From an uncultured Lachnospiraceae bacterium (GTDB lineage: Bacteria > Bacillota > Clostridia > Lachnospirales > Lachnospiraceae): a stretch of 64,000 nucleotides of DNA. The position numbers were made by a program, and so were the translations under genes. The notes below the pieces were generated by a model that saw nothing but the letters and a program-made list of their open reading frames with translations, had not been told where the DNA came from and made no database searches. Of the stretch, positions 1 to 7,779 are shown piece by piece (positions within the stretch are counted from its first letter, which is position 1; the number at the start of each line of letters is the position of its first letter). The stretch is from contig CAJUDM010000009.1 of NCBI GenBank assembly GCA_910584915.1, forward strand, positions 62,001 through 126,000, in the 5' to 3' direction.

Positions 1-543
1 CAGTATGCGATAGACAACAATCTGATCGATGATGAGGAATGCGGCGTTTTGTTCCTGACAATGGATACCGTGTCCAGTTGTGTGCCGAGAACAGAAGGCG
101 AAAAGGATAAATTCTTTGAAATGACGAACTTTGATGAGAGCAGAGTTTTCTACGGAGACAATGACGGCACGACAGATAAGGGAAACCAGGCGGCTACGGC
201 AGTGATCACGGCAAATCCGCAGATTAAAAAATGGCTTGTGATGTCCGCAAATGAAGAGTCCGCGATGGGCGGCGTGAGAGCATTGGAGACAGCAGGCCTT
301 GACGGGGATTCCTGCGTGATCGGCCTCGGCGCTTATCTTGCGAAAGATGAATGGAATGCGGGCAAGGATATCTGTATGAAAGCATCCTGCTACTTCTCAG
401 CAGATTCCATCGGCGCGACGGCAATCCAGATCCTGCACGATTACATTGTAGACGGCACGGAGATGGAGATGGCTACGGCTGTACCGGCAACCGTATGTAC
501 ACCGGATAACTACAAAGAAGTTATGGGAGCGGCAGCGGAATAA
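1..543 (+). CDS. Sugar ABC transporter substrate-binding protein (3' part)
   Basis: The reading frame is open from the first base, so this is the C-terminal 180 residues of a longer gene. The sequence resembles the second lobe of arabinose-type periplasmic binding proteins (Peripla_BP family): a stretch ending in KKWLVMSANEESAMGGVRALE is followed by a glycine-rich turn and a C-terminal TPDNYKE segment, as in AraF-like proteins. Such proteins capture a sugar outside the membrane and pass it to an ABC permease. The permease and ATPase genes are not in the window. A strong terminator follows at once, so this is the last gene of its transcript. The family is fairly sure; the sugar is not known. 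Confidence 0.75.
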   Translation, partial: QYAIDNNLIDDEECGVLFLTMDTVSSCVPRTEGEKDKFFEMTNFDESRVFYGDNDGTTDKGNQAATAVITANPQIKKWLVMSANEESAMGGVRALETAGLDGDSCVIGLGAYLAKDEWNAGKDICMKASCYFSADSIGATAIQILHDYIVDGTEMEMATAVPATVCTPDNYKEVMGAAAE

Positions 544-577
544 TATTTCGAAAAGCAGACTTATAGGAATCAAAAAG

Positions 578-617
578 AGTTCCGGGTTTGGAGAAAATCC
601 AAACCCGGAACTTTTTT
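578..617. terminator. Bidirectional intrinsic terminator
   Basis: A 15-bp perfect stem (578-592 pairs with 598-612) with a GAAAA loop is followed by a T run on the plus strand and preceded by an A run, which is a T run on the minus strand. It sits between the convergent sugar-binding protein gene and the AraC gene and can serve both. Confidence 0.92.
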
Positions 618-1467
618 AAGAGATATTGTTATTTTCCCTGTACTCGCTGGGCGTCATACCGCACATTTTCCGGAAGGTGGTGCAGAAACTGCTCTCTGAG
701 GAGAAACCGCTGGAGAAGCAGATCTCCTTGATGGAATATGCCGTACTCTTTAAATAGAATTTGGCGATATTGGTTCTGCTTAAAATAATGTATTCGTGGG
801 GTGTATAGCCGGTCTCTTTTTTAAAAAGCCTTGTAAAATAAAAGGGGCTCAGGCCGGCTCGGTCCGCCAGTGTCTGCAATGAAAGCTGTTCACAGATATT
901 GTCGTTGATGTAGGAGATGATATCCGCCGTGATGGAGTGGGTATTGTCCTCTTTAAATGTTTTGGAACTGCAAAGCACAAGATCCGTCAGGATTTTTACA
1001 ATATAGTAGGAACACAGTGCATCGTTCACGGCGGAACCGTTGCTGATCATTAAGAGAATACGGTTTAAATCTTTTTCGAAAGTGATCAGATCGCTGACGG
1101 AACATATAGGACCGGAATTATGGAAGATCATGTTTACATATTCCCTGCTGGAGGAACCGGCAAAATGAAACCATAGAATTTCGCTGTCTTTTGTGGTGCC
1201 ATAAATGTGAGGTTTGTAGCAGTCTACAAGGACTACATCTTCCTTGCGGAAATTGATTTTTTTCCCATCCACTTCCAGAAAACCTTCACCCTTTTTAATA
1301 TAGATCAGGAGAAAGCTGTTGTAATTATTTCGTTGGACGAGGTATTCTTTGGTGCAGAAATAGTGTCCGACGCACAGGGGATAGAAGAAAGTCTGTTTTG
1401 CGGTTTCGCTGGCAGTGTAAAAATACACAGCAGATTTTTCGGTACAGCCTGCATCAATAGGGCGCAT
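616..1467 (-). CDS. AraC-family transcriptional regulator
   Basis: A 283-residue protein with an N-terminal cupin-like sensor part and a C-terminal pair of helix-turn-helix motifs of the AraC type (LSLQTLADRAGLSPFYFTRLFKKETG, then IKEICFSSGFSSESSFCTTFRK and the closing GMTPSEYR). The frame runs further upstream to 1611, but AAGGAGGTTC lies just before the Met at 1467, so that start is chosen. It is transcribed divergently from the DUF5107 gene, and the likely sugar-binding protein lies convergent on its other side. The natural inference is that it senses a sugar and activates the DUF5107 gene. The effector is not known. Confidence 0.88.
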   Translation of the reverse strand: MRPIDAGCTEKSAVYFYTASETAKQTFFYPLCVGHYFCTKEYLVQRNNYNSFLLIYIKKGEGFLEVDGKKINFRKEDVVLVDCYKPHIYGTTKDSEILWFHFAGSSSREYVNMIFHNSGPICSVSDLITFEKDLNRILLMISNGSAVNDALCSYYIVKILTDLVLCSSKTFKEDNTHSITADIISYINDNICEQLSLQTLADRAGLSPFYFTRLFKKETGYTPHEYIILSRTNIAKFYLKSTAYSIKEICFSSGFSSESSFCTTFRKMCGMTPSEYRENNNIS

Positions 1468-1571
1468 GGGGAACCTCCTTTTATAGCTGGTGCGGGCGTC
1501 TGAATCCAGGTCTGGCACAGTTGGCAGTATGACAGCCGCCGCTGTTTTCAGTATAGCGGAAAGCGGTTTTT

Positions 1572-1648
1572 TGGTCAAGAAAAAGAGCAATTTTTCAAAA
1601 TGGTCGAGCAATAGGCAGTAATGATTTCGGCGGGAAAGATGATAGAAT
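1572..1648 (+). promoter_or_regulatory. Candidate AraC site and -10 element upstream of the DUF5107 gene
   Basis: Two direct repeats TGGTCRAG lie 29 bp apart (1572-1579 and 1601-1608) in the divergent intergenic region. A TAGAAT -10 element is at 1643-1648 with no good -35 in front of it. Direct half-sites next to a promoter with a weak -35 fit activation by an AraC protein. This is inference from layout only. Confidence 0.35.
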
Positions 1649-1696
1649 AAGAATAACAGAGGAAGAAAAAACAGTTAAATATGAAGGAGGACAGGC

Positions 1697-4600
1697 ATGA
1701 AGGAAATAGAAACAGTAAAGGTATGGGAAGAGGTAGTGACGATTCCGACTTATCAGGTGGGTAAACCGAATAAAAATCCGATGTTTTTGGAAAAGAGGGT
1801 GTACCAGGGCAGCAGCGGGAAAGTATATCCGTATCCTGTGATCGAAAAAATATACGACGAGAAGGTGGATCAGGACTATAAAGCGGTCTGGCTGGAAAAT
1901 GAATATTTAAAGATCATGATCCTGCCGGAACTGGGGGGAAGGGTTCAGAGAGCTTACGATAAGACAAACGGATATGATTTTGTGTACTATAACCATGTGA
2001 TCAAACCGGCTCTTGTGGGGCTTTTGGGTCCCTGGATCAGCGGCGGTATCGAGTTCAACTGGCCCCAGCATCACAGACCGACTACTTACATGCCGGTGGA
2101 CTATATGCTGACGGAAAATGAGGATGGCTCCAAGTCCGTGCTGGTGAACGATACGGACAGAATGTACGGGACAAAGGGGATCGCGAAGTTTACGCTGTAT
2201 CCGGGGAAAGCTTATCTGGAGATCACGGGGCAGCTCTACAACAGGACCAACATGCCGCAGACATTCCTCTGGTGGGCGAATCCTGCGGTGCCGGTCAACG
2301 ACCACACAAAGTCCATCTTTCCACCGGATGTGCATGCGGTGATGGATCATGGCAAGCGCGACGTCTCCAGATTCCCAATCGCCACAGGAGTCTATTATAA
2401 ACACGATTACAGCGAAGGTGTGGATATCTCCCGCTATAAAAATCTGCCGGTGCCCACTTCCTATATGGCGGAGAAATCCGATTTCAACTTTGTGGGCGGC
2501 TATGACTACCAGGTTGGGGCAGGTATCCTCCATGTGGCGGATCACCATATTTCTCCGGGTAAGAAACAGTGGACCTGGGGCTGCGGGGATTTCGGAAAGT
2601 GCTGGGACAGGAACCTGACCGACGAGGACGGTCCCTATATTGAGCTGATGACGGGAGTATACACGGATAACCAGCCTGACTTTACATGGTTAAAACCTTT
2701 TGAGGAAAAAGTATTTAAACAGTATTTCATGCCCTACAAGGCGGTGGGCGATGTGAAGAATGCCACCGTTGACGCGGCGGTGAACTTTACGGTTTCCGAT
2801 GGAAAAGCGGAGATCATCGTCTATGCGACTTCCGTGCAGAAAGGGGCGGAGATCATCGTTCTGCGCGGAAAAGAAGTGATATTCCGGGAAAAGTCTGACC
2901 TGGATCCTGTACATACTTACAAAAAGACAGTGGAACTGCCGGGGGGCAGGGAGCAGGAATACACCCTGACCGTACAAAACGGGAAGGGGAAGGAGTTAGT
3001 CTCCTTTACGCCTCTGGAACCGGAGATCCCTGAGCTACCGAAACCGGCGGAGGCGGCTTTGGAGCCGGAAGATATCGCCACGGTAGAGGAATTATACCTG
3101 ACAGGCCGGCATATCGAACAGTACCGGCATGCCACGTATCTGCCGGATCCCTATTATCTGGAAGGGTTAAAAAGAGATTCGGGGGATATCAGGATCAATA
3201 CTGCTTACGGTTCTCTTTTGCTCTCGAGGGGACTGTTTGAGGAGAGCGAGACGTATTTCCGCAGAGCCGTGAAGCGCGCTACGTGGAAAAACCCCAATCC
3301 CTATGACAGCGAAGCTTACTATAAGCTGGGGCTTTCCCTGTTTTATCAGAGAAGGTATGAAAAGGCCTACGATGCCTTCTATAAGGCGACGTGGAGTAAT
3401 GAGCAGCAGGAGATGAGCTTTTACTATCTGGCGGCGATCGCCTGCGGCAGGGGAGCGTACGAGGAAGCACTGTATCTGATCGACAGGGGACTTGTGAAAA
3501 ACTGGCACAATGTGAAAGCCAGAGGCATAAAAGCGGCGATTTTGAGAAAGCTTGGCAGAGAGGAAGAGGCGAAGCGCTGGATAGAGGAGAGCCTGAAAAT
3601 CGATCCCTTCGATTATGTGAGCAGATGGGAAAAGCTCTCCTGGCTGCAGGGGGAGACGCGGGATGCGGAGAGGCAAACTCTCGCCGCATGTATGCGGGAC
3701 AGCGCGGAGGCTTATCTGAGGCTGGCAAAGGACTATGCGGAGTGCGGATTTTATCGGGAGGCGCTGGATGTGCTGGGAGAGTGTCCTGCGAAAGCGCCGA
3801 TGAATGAATATTATAAGGGGTATTACATGGGACTGTCAGGAAAGACGGAAGATGAGGTGAAAAAACAGTATCTTCTGGCGGAAAAGCAGGATTCCTACTG
3901 TTGCTTCCCCAACGCGTTAGAGGATATCGCAGTGCTCTCCGACTGTACGGAAATGCTGTCCGGTACTTCCTTTGCCTGGTACTATCTGGGAAATCTGTAC
4001 TATGACAAAAAGCAGTATGAAAAAGCAGCGGACTGCTGGGAGAGGAGCGCAGAGGCGAACGATGGTTTCCCGACGGTGTTCCGGAATCTCTCTCTTGCCT
4101 ATTACAATCATCTGGACAGGAAAACGGAAGCGAGAGAGGTTATGGAGAAAGCTTTCGGATTAGATACGACGGATGCCAGGGTGTTCTTCGAGCTGGATCA
4201 ACTCTACAAGAAGTTTAAAGTGCCGGCGGAGGAGAGGCTGGCACAGTATGAGAAATACAGGGAGACGGCGCTGGAGCGGGACGATGCCTTTATCGAGTAT
4301 GTGGCGCTGCACAACCTGACAGGGCATTATGAAAAGGCGTACGAACTGCTGCTCTCCAGAAAACTTCATCCGTGGGAAGGCGGGGAAGGCAGAGCCGCGG
4401 CGCAGTATATCGTGGCGCTCACAGAACTGGCGAAGGAAAAGATGTGCGGGAAAGAGTACGCGCAGGCGAAGGAACTGCTGGAAAAGGCGCTTGTGTACCC
4501 GGAAAATATCGGAGAAGGAAAGATCGAGGGCAGCAAGGATAACAATATCTATTACTATCTCGGTCTTGCGGAGGAGGCTCTGGGGGAAACGGGTGCGGCA

Positions 4601-5005
4601 AAAGAGCATTTCCTGCGGGCGAGCACAGGTTCCGATGCAGTGGCGGGCATGATGTACTATAACGACCAGCCGGCGGATATGATACTTTACCAGGGACTGT
4701 CCCGCTATGAACTCGGTGATGTGAAGGGCGGAAACAGAATGATGTATAAGCTGATCGACTTTGGCGAACAGCATCTGAGAGATCAGGTGAAGATAGAATA
4801 TTTCGCGGTCTCCCTGCCGGATCTGATGATCTACGAGGAGGATTTCACGCTGAAAAACAGGGCGCATTGCAATTATGTGATGGGGCTTGGAAATCTGGGA
4901 CTCGGAAAGAAAAAAGAGGCGGCGGCGTTCTTCGAGGAGACGCTGCGGATCGATCCGTTCCATTTGAACTGCAGAATCCTGCTGGAGGAGATCGGGGCGG
5001 AATAA
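1697..5005 (+). CDS. DUF5107 domain protein with TPR repeats
   Basis: A 1102-residue cytoplasmic protein (no signal peptide) with a good ribosome site (GGAGGACAGGC) before the Met at 1697. The first ~350 residues match the DUF5107 family, which has a galactose-mutarotase-like beta-sandwich fold (motifs ILPELGGRVQRAYDK, GPWISGGIEFNWPQHHRPTTY, FLWWANPAVPVND). From about residue 500 to the end it is built of tetratricopeptide repeats (for example SEAYYKLGLSLFYQRRYEKAYDAFYKA, SFAWYYLGNLYYDKKQYEKAADCW). Members of the family sit in gut Firmicutes sugar loci, and an enzymatic role on glycosides has been supposed. Its neighbours, an AraC regulator and a sugar-binding protein, support a carbohydrate role. 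No catalytic residues can be named from the sequence. Confidence 0.8.
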   Translation: MKEIETVKVWEEVVTIPTYQVGKPNKNPMFLEKRVYQGSSGKVYPYPVIEKIYDEKVDQDYKAVWLENEYLKIMILPELGGRVQRAYDKTNGYDFVYYNHVIKPALVGLLGPWISGGIEFNWPQHHRPTTYMPVDYMLTENEDGSKSVLVNDTDRMYGTKGIAKFTLYPGKAYLEITGQLYNRTNMPQTFLWWANPAVPVNDHTKSIFPPDVHAVMDHGKRDVSRFPIATGVYYKHDYSEGVDISRYKNLPVPTSYMAEKSDFNFVGGYDYQVGAGILHVADHHISPGKKQWTWGCGDFGKCWDRNLTDEDGPYIELMTGVYTDNQPDFTWLKPFEEKVFKQYFMPYKAVGDVKNATVDAAVNFTVSDGKAEIIVYATSVQKGAEIIVLRGKEVIFREKSDLDPVHTYKKTVELPGGREQEYTLTVQNGKGKELVSFTPLEPEIPELPKPAEAALEPEDIATVEELYLTGRHIEQYRHATYLPDPYYLEGLKRDSGDIRINTAYGSLLLSRGLFEESETYFRRAVKRATWKNPNPYDSEAYYKLGLSLFYQRRYEKAYDAFYKATWSNEQQEMSFYYLAAIACGRGAYEEALYLIDRGLVKNWHNVKARGIKAAILRKLGREEEAKRWIEESLKIDPFDYVSRWEKLSWLQGETRDAERQTLAACMRDSAEAYLRLAKDYAECGFYREALDVLGECPAKAPMNEYYKGYYMGLSGKTEDEVKKQYLLAEKQDSYCCFPNALEDIAVLSDCTEMLSGTSFAWYYLGNLYYDKKQYEKAADCWERSAEANDGFPTVFRNLSLAYYNHLDRKTEAREVMEKAFGLDTTDARVFFELDQLYKKFKVPAEERLAQYEKYRETALERDDAFIEYVALHNLTGHYEKAYELLLSRKLHPWEGGEGRAAAQYIVALTELAKEKMCGKEYAQAKELLEKALVYPENIGEGKIEGSKDNNIYYYLGLAEEALGETGAAKEHFLRASTGSDAVAGMMYYNDQPADMILYQGLSRYELGDVKGGNRMMYKLIDFGEQHLRDQVKIEYFAVSLPDLMIYEEDFTLKNRAHCNYVMGLGNLGLGKKKEAAAFFEETLRIDPFHLNCRILLEEIGAE

Positions 5006-5022
5006 ATATTTTTCTTATTTTC

Positions 5023-5050
5023 TTGTAAATGCACAAAATAAGAGTATACT
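5023..5050 (+). promoter_or_regulatory. Promoter of the SDR gene
   Basis: TTGTAA (5023-5028), a 16-bp spacer and TATACT (5045-5050) lie between the DUF5107 stop and the SDR start. The flanking CTTATTTT/AAAATAAG inverted repeat (about 5014-5043) could act as an operator or a weak terminator. Confidence 0.5.
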
Positions 5051-5101
5051 GTTTATAGGGAACTAATTAAAACAGTTTACGACAGGAGGGTATGAAAGCT
5101 T

Positions 5102-5860
5102 ATGAATGTATCAGGAATGCTGGAGGGAAAGACGGCGGTCGTCACAGGCGGGACCAGAGGGATCGGCTATGAGATCGTGAAAAAATTTGTGCAGGCGGGG
5201 GCTAAGGTGGCTCTGTTCGGCTCAAGACAGGAGACGGTGGACAAGGCGCTCGGCAGACTGAAAGAGGAGATGCCGGAGGCGGAAGTGATGGGACTTTATC
5301 CGGCGTTAGACAAATATGACGAGGTGGAGAAGGCGATAGCGACGGTGAAGGAAGCTTTCGGGCGTATCGATATCCTTGCGAACAATGCGGGTATTTCCGC
5401 CAGAGAGTCCATTTATGACTACAAACCGGAAGACTTTGAGAAGATCATGAGACTCAATGTGAACGCGGTGTTCTTCTGCACGAAGGCGGTGGCACCGATC
5501 ATGAAAGAACAGGGCGGCGGCTCCATCATCAACACCAGTTCCATGGTGAGCATCTACGGGCAGGCGGCTGGCTGCGGCTACCCGGCTTCCAAATTTGCGG
5601 TGAACGGGCTGACGAAGTCTCTGGCGAGAGAGCTCGGCAAGGACAATATCCGCGTCAACGCGGTGGCGCCCGGCGTGACCAAGACCGATATGGTGGCTGC
5701 GCTTCCGGAGGAGATGGTGAAGAGAATTTCTGCGGGGATCCCTCTGGGAAGGCCCGGGGAGCCGGAGGAAGTTGCGGACGCGGTGTTGTTCCTCGCGAGC
5801 GACATGGCGAGCTATGTGACCGGTGAGATCCTCTCTGTGGACGGAGCGACGCAGGTTTAA
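5102..5860 (+). CDS. Short-chain dehydrogenase/reductase (FabG-like)
   Basis: A 252-residue classical SDR oxidoreductase. Visible family motifs are the nucleotide-binding TGGTRGIG near residue 16, NNAG, the catalytic Ser in NTSSMVS and the YxxxK pair in GYPASKFAVNG, plus the closing VDGATQV typical of FabG and sugar-alcohol dehydrogenases. The sequence before the dinucleotide site does not settle NAD versus NADP. AGGAGGG lies 11 bases before the Met. It stands alone between its own promoter and a terminator. Its place next to a sugar locus suggests a polyol or sugar-acid substrate rather than fatty acid synthesis, but that is inference. Confidence 0.85.
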   Translation: MNVSGMLEGKTAVVTGGTRGIGYEIVKKFVQAGAKVALFGSRQETVDKALGRLKEEMPEAEVMGLYPALDKYDEVEKAIATVKEAFGRIDILANNAGISARESIYDYKPEDFEKIMRLNVNAVFFCTKAVAPIMKEQGGGSIINTSSMVSIYGQAAGCGYPASKFAVNGLTKSLARELGKDNIRVNAVAPGVTKTDMVAALPEEMVKRISAGIPLGRPGEPEEVADAVLFLASDMASYVTGEILSVDGATQV

Positions 5861-5886
5861 GTTCTTAATAGCATATGTATATTGTG

Positions 5887-5956
5887 ATATCCTCCCCAAG
5901 CGGATGGTTTTTGGCCAAACTGTCTGAAAGCCGTTGGTCGGGGGAGGATATTTTTG
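5887..5956 (+). terminator. Rod-shaped intrinsic terminator
   Basis: ATATCCTCCCC (5887-5897) pairs exactly with GGGGAGGATAT (5941-5951), which is followed by five T. The 43-base interior can fold further (CCAAGCGG with CCGTTGG, and GTTT with AAAC), giving a long rod. Confidence 0.85.
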
Positions 5957-6028
5957 TCTTTAAAAGGGCTGCCGGAAGGGCAGGTATTAAGCTTTTGAAA
6001 AATAATGACAGATTTTTGAAAAATCTTC

Positions 6029-6057
6029 TTGCAAGATTCTCTTTGCGGTGTTATCAT
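6029..6057 (+). promoter_or_regulatory. Promoter of the surface-protein locus
   Basis: TTGCAA (6029-6034), a 17-bp spacer and TATCAT (6052-6057). It would give a leader of about 245 bases before the first surface-protein gene, containing the pseudoknot at 6211-6293. Apart from this promoter and the leader RNA, I see nothing else in 5957-6308. Confidence 0.4.
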
Positions 6058-6210
6058 ACTAACTACACAACAAAGCGGCTGGAGATACAGCCGAATCTAT
6101 GATCAGTTTATTTATATCTTTTATTTATCTGTAGTTTCAATGTTATGAATCCAAAAAAGTTTTAATTTCATTTTATCCGGTTGACAGGGTGTTTGTTTTG
6201 CATTGCAAAA

Positions 6211-6293
6211 ATTTGTGTCTGTGCGTACATGACACAAATGTCAGTAACGGCTGTGATCGCAGACGGGCTGATGTGGCAAAACCATTGTACGCA
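6211..6293 (+). ncRNA. Candidate structured leader (pseudoknot) 1
   Basis: Stem P1 is ATTTGTGTC (6211-6219) with GACACAAAT (6231-6239). Inside its 11-base loop, TGCGTACA (6222-6229) is the exact complement of TGTACGCA (6286-6293), which ends five bases before the AAGGAG ribosome site at 6299. Together these make an H-type pseudoknot whose second helix abuts the ribosome site. The 46-base connector contains TGATCGCAGACG, almost identical to TGATGGCAGACG in the leader of the next gene. The geometry suggests translational control. I do not recognise it as a known riboswitch class. Confidence 0.5.
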
Positions 6294-6308
6294 GAAAGAA
6301 GGAGAAAA

Positions 6309-7619
6309 ATGAAAAAGGAATTTGTGACAAAATGCGGAGTGCTCAGGTTTATGGCGGCACTCATGCCGCTGTTGCTCTTGTGGCAGGATGCATGTCCTGC
6401 TCATGCCGCGGCGGAATATCCGGGGCTGTCAGTGATCCGGGTACCGGCGGCAGTGTATCCGGGACAGCCGGAGGGTCAGACAGTGTTGGAGTATCCGGGG
6501 CTGTCAGTGATCCGGGTACCGGCGGCAGTGTATCCGGAAAAAACGGAGGTCCAGACGCTGTCGGGTGAGGGTCTGTCGGGCGGACGAATCCCTGGGAACT
6601 GGCAGGATACGGTGGATTACCGGGTATTGGAAAAGGAGTCAAAGAAGGTGATACTGATACCGGGAAATCGATTGAAGAAGACGATCCCGCTGGACGCCGA
6701 TACGGTGACACAGATCCCCAGATACATTGTGGAGGGGGATACATCCTATGTGCTGGACGAAACCTCCATTGTGGTGGAGGAGACCGGAAGGAGCAGTTCT
6801 GAGGGCGCAAATGTGGTGACGTTTTCCAGAAAGGTGGAGAAACTGCCGGATAACGATCTGGAGAGGATTGAGAAGTCGGTCACGCATGAGGGGATACCCT
6901 GCGATCTGTTGTGCGTCGTGTATGAGGTGACGGAGGAGGATGAGGACGGGATCCCGGCGGAGTACAGCGCCGCCTGTGAGTACGGAGGCCTTGAGACGTA
7001 CAGCAGATCTTACCCGTCGGCGTGGCAGGCGAACGTCTGGTATGACGCCTGCCAGATCGTGGGGGACATAGAGGTACTGACGGAGGAGGAGATGTACGGA
7101 TCTGTCGATACCTCACCGACAGAGAGCGCGAGGACGGTGCGGGGGAACAGAAGGCCGACGGAGGAAGCGGACGTGGAAGAAGAAGAGGAGGAAGATCCTT
7201 CGCCGAAGCCGGCGTTAAAAAAGTTTCAGCTGAGGAAGATCACGCCGGGGGAGAAGGAGGAGGAGAAAAAGATTCCGGACATTCCAGTCCCGTTGGCGGC
7301 GGCCGCCGCAGGACTTTTGTTGTTAATCCCGTTTCTGATCTGGTTCACGGTACTGACCGCGCCGCTCTATGCGCTGAAAAAGGGGGAGAAGTACCGCTAT
7401 ATCGGGCGCATCAGGCTGAAGAAGGAGGATATGGAGTATACGGCGTACCTCACGGAACGGCTCGCTGACAGGGCGGATATCCCTGTGTATAAAATAAAGG
7501 TGCCGGGACAGGTAAGGAGAGAGACAAAAGGCGGAATGCTGCAGGTGAACTGCCCTGACGGAAAAAAGCTCTCTTTGATCTGCGGGGAGGAAGTCGGATT
7601 TACACTGGAAAGGGGATAG
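6309..7619 (+). CDS. Secreted membrane-anchored protein of the surface locus
   Basis: A 436-residue protein I do not recognise by family. The Met at 6309 follows AAGGAG and begins a signal peptide (MKKEFVTKCGVLRFMAALMPLLLLWQ ending near AHAAAEY). A 25-residue unit is repeated twice directly after the signal peptide (EYPGLSVIRVPAAVYP in each). The middle is acidic. A single membrane segment lies near residue 335-360 (PLAAAAAGLLLLIPFLIWF) and is followed by a short basic cytoplasmic tail of about 75 residues. The same open frame continues upstream of 6309, but that part overlaps the structured leader and lacks a ribosome site. It is probably an accessory or anchor protein working with the CnaB wall protein encoded next. 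Confidence 0.65.
   Translation: MKKEFVTKCGVLRFMAALMPLLLLWQDACPAHAAAEYPGLSVIRVPAAVYPGQPEGQTVLEYPGLSVIRVPAAVYPEKTEVQTLSGEGLSGGRIPGNWQDTVDYRVLEKESKKVILIPGNRLKKTIPLDADTVTQIPRYIVEGDTSYVLDETSIVVEETGRSSSEGANVVTFSRKVEKLPDNDLERIEKSVTHEGIPCDLLCVVYEVTEEDEDGIPAEYSAACEYGGLETYSRSYPSAWQANVWYDACQIVGDIEVLTEEEMYGSVDTSPTESARTVRGNRRPTEEADVEEEEEEDPSPKPALKKFQLRKITPGEKEEEKKIPDIPVPLAAAAAGLLLLIPFLIWFTVLTAPLYALKKGEKYRYIGRIRLKKEDMEYTAYLTERLADRADIPVYKIKVPGQVRRETKGGMLQVNCPDGKKLSLICGEEVGFTLERG
6417..6537 (+). repeat. 46-bp exact direct repeat inside the gene
   Basis: Bases 6417-6462 and 6492-6537 are identical, with a 75-bp offset (25 codons). The repeat encodes the duplicated YPGLSVIRVPAAVYP segment and is therefore a recent in-frame tandem duplication. 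Confidence 0.9.
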
Positions 7620-7622
7620 TGC

Positions 7623-7672
7623 GATAAAATCAGCTTGATAGCTGATTTTATCACACGTGAACTTGTTCACGT
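7623..7672. terminator. Two strong hairpins between the surface genes
   Basis: GATAAAATCAGC (7623-7634) pairs perfectly with GCTGATTTTATC (7641-7652) directly after the stop codon, and ACGTGAAC (7655-7662) with GTTCACGT (7665-7672). Neither has a proper T run after it. They may slow or partly terminate transcription, protect the upstream mRNA end, or be part of the structured leader that follows. Confidence 0.5.
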
Positions 7673-7673
7673 T

Positions 7674-7763
7674 GGCTATATTTGTGCCGGAGCGTCACAA
7701 ATAAGCCCTGATGGCAGACGCAAATTTGAGATTTGCGTCGCCCCGTCGCGAAAAACGCTCCGG
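7674..7763 (+). ncRNA. Candidate structured leader (pseudoknot) 2
   Basis: Stem P1 is TATTTGTG (7679-7686) with CACAAATA (7696-7703), extended by GGCT/AGCC. Its whole 9-base loop CCGGAGCGT (7687-7695) is the exact complement of ACGCTCCGG (7755-7763), which ends two bases before the TGGAGGA ribosome site. The connector holds TGATGGCAGACG and a perfect hairpin GACGCAAAT-TTGAG-ATTTGCGTC (7717-7739). The layout matches leader 1 of the preceding gene closely. Confidence 0.55.
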
Positions 7764-7779
7764 AATGGAGGATAGTATT

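Noticed and set aside
1468..1611. Longer N-terminus for the AraC regulator
   Set aside because: AAGGAGG lies directly before the Met at 1467, and the extension is not like AraC proteins and would cover the divergent regulatory region.
7623..7763. A CRISPR-like or IS-derived repeat between the surface genes
   Set aside because: There is only one copy of each stem, there are no spacers, and the loop-to-downstream pairing next to the ribosome site explains the layout better.
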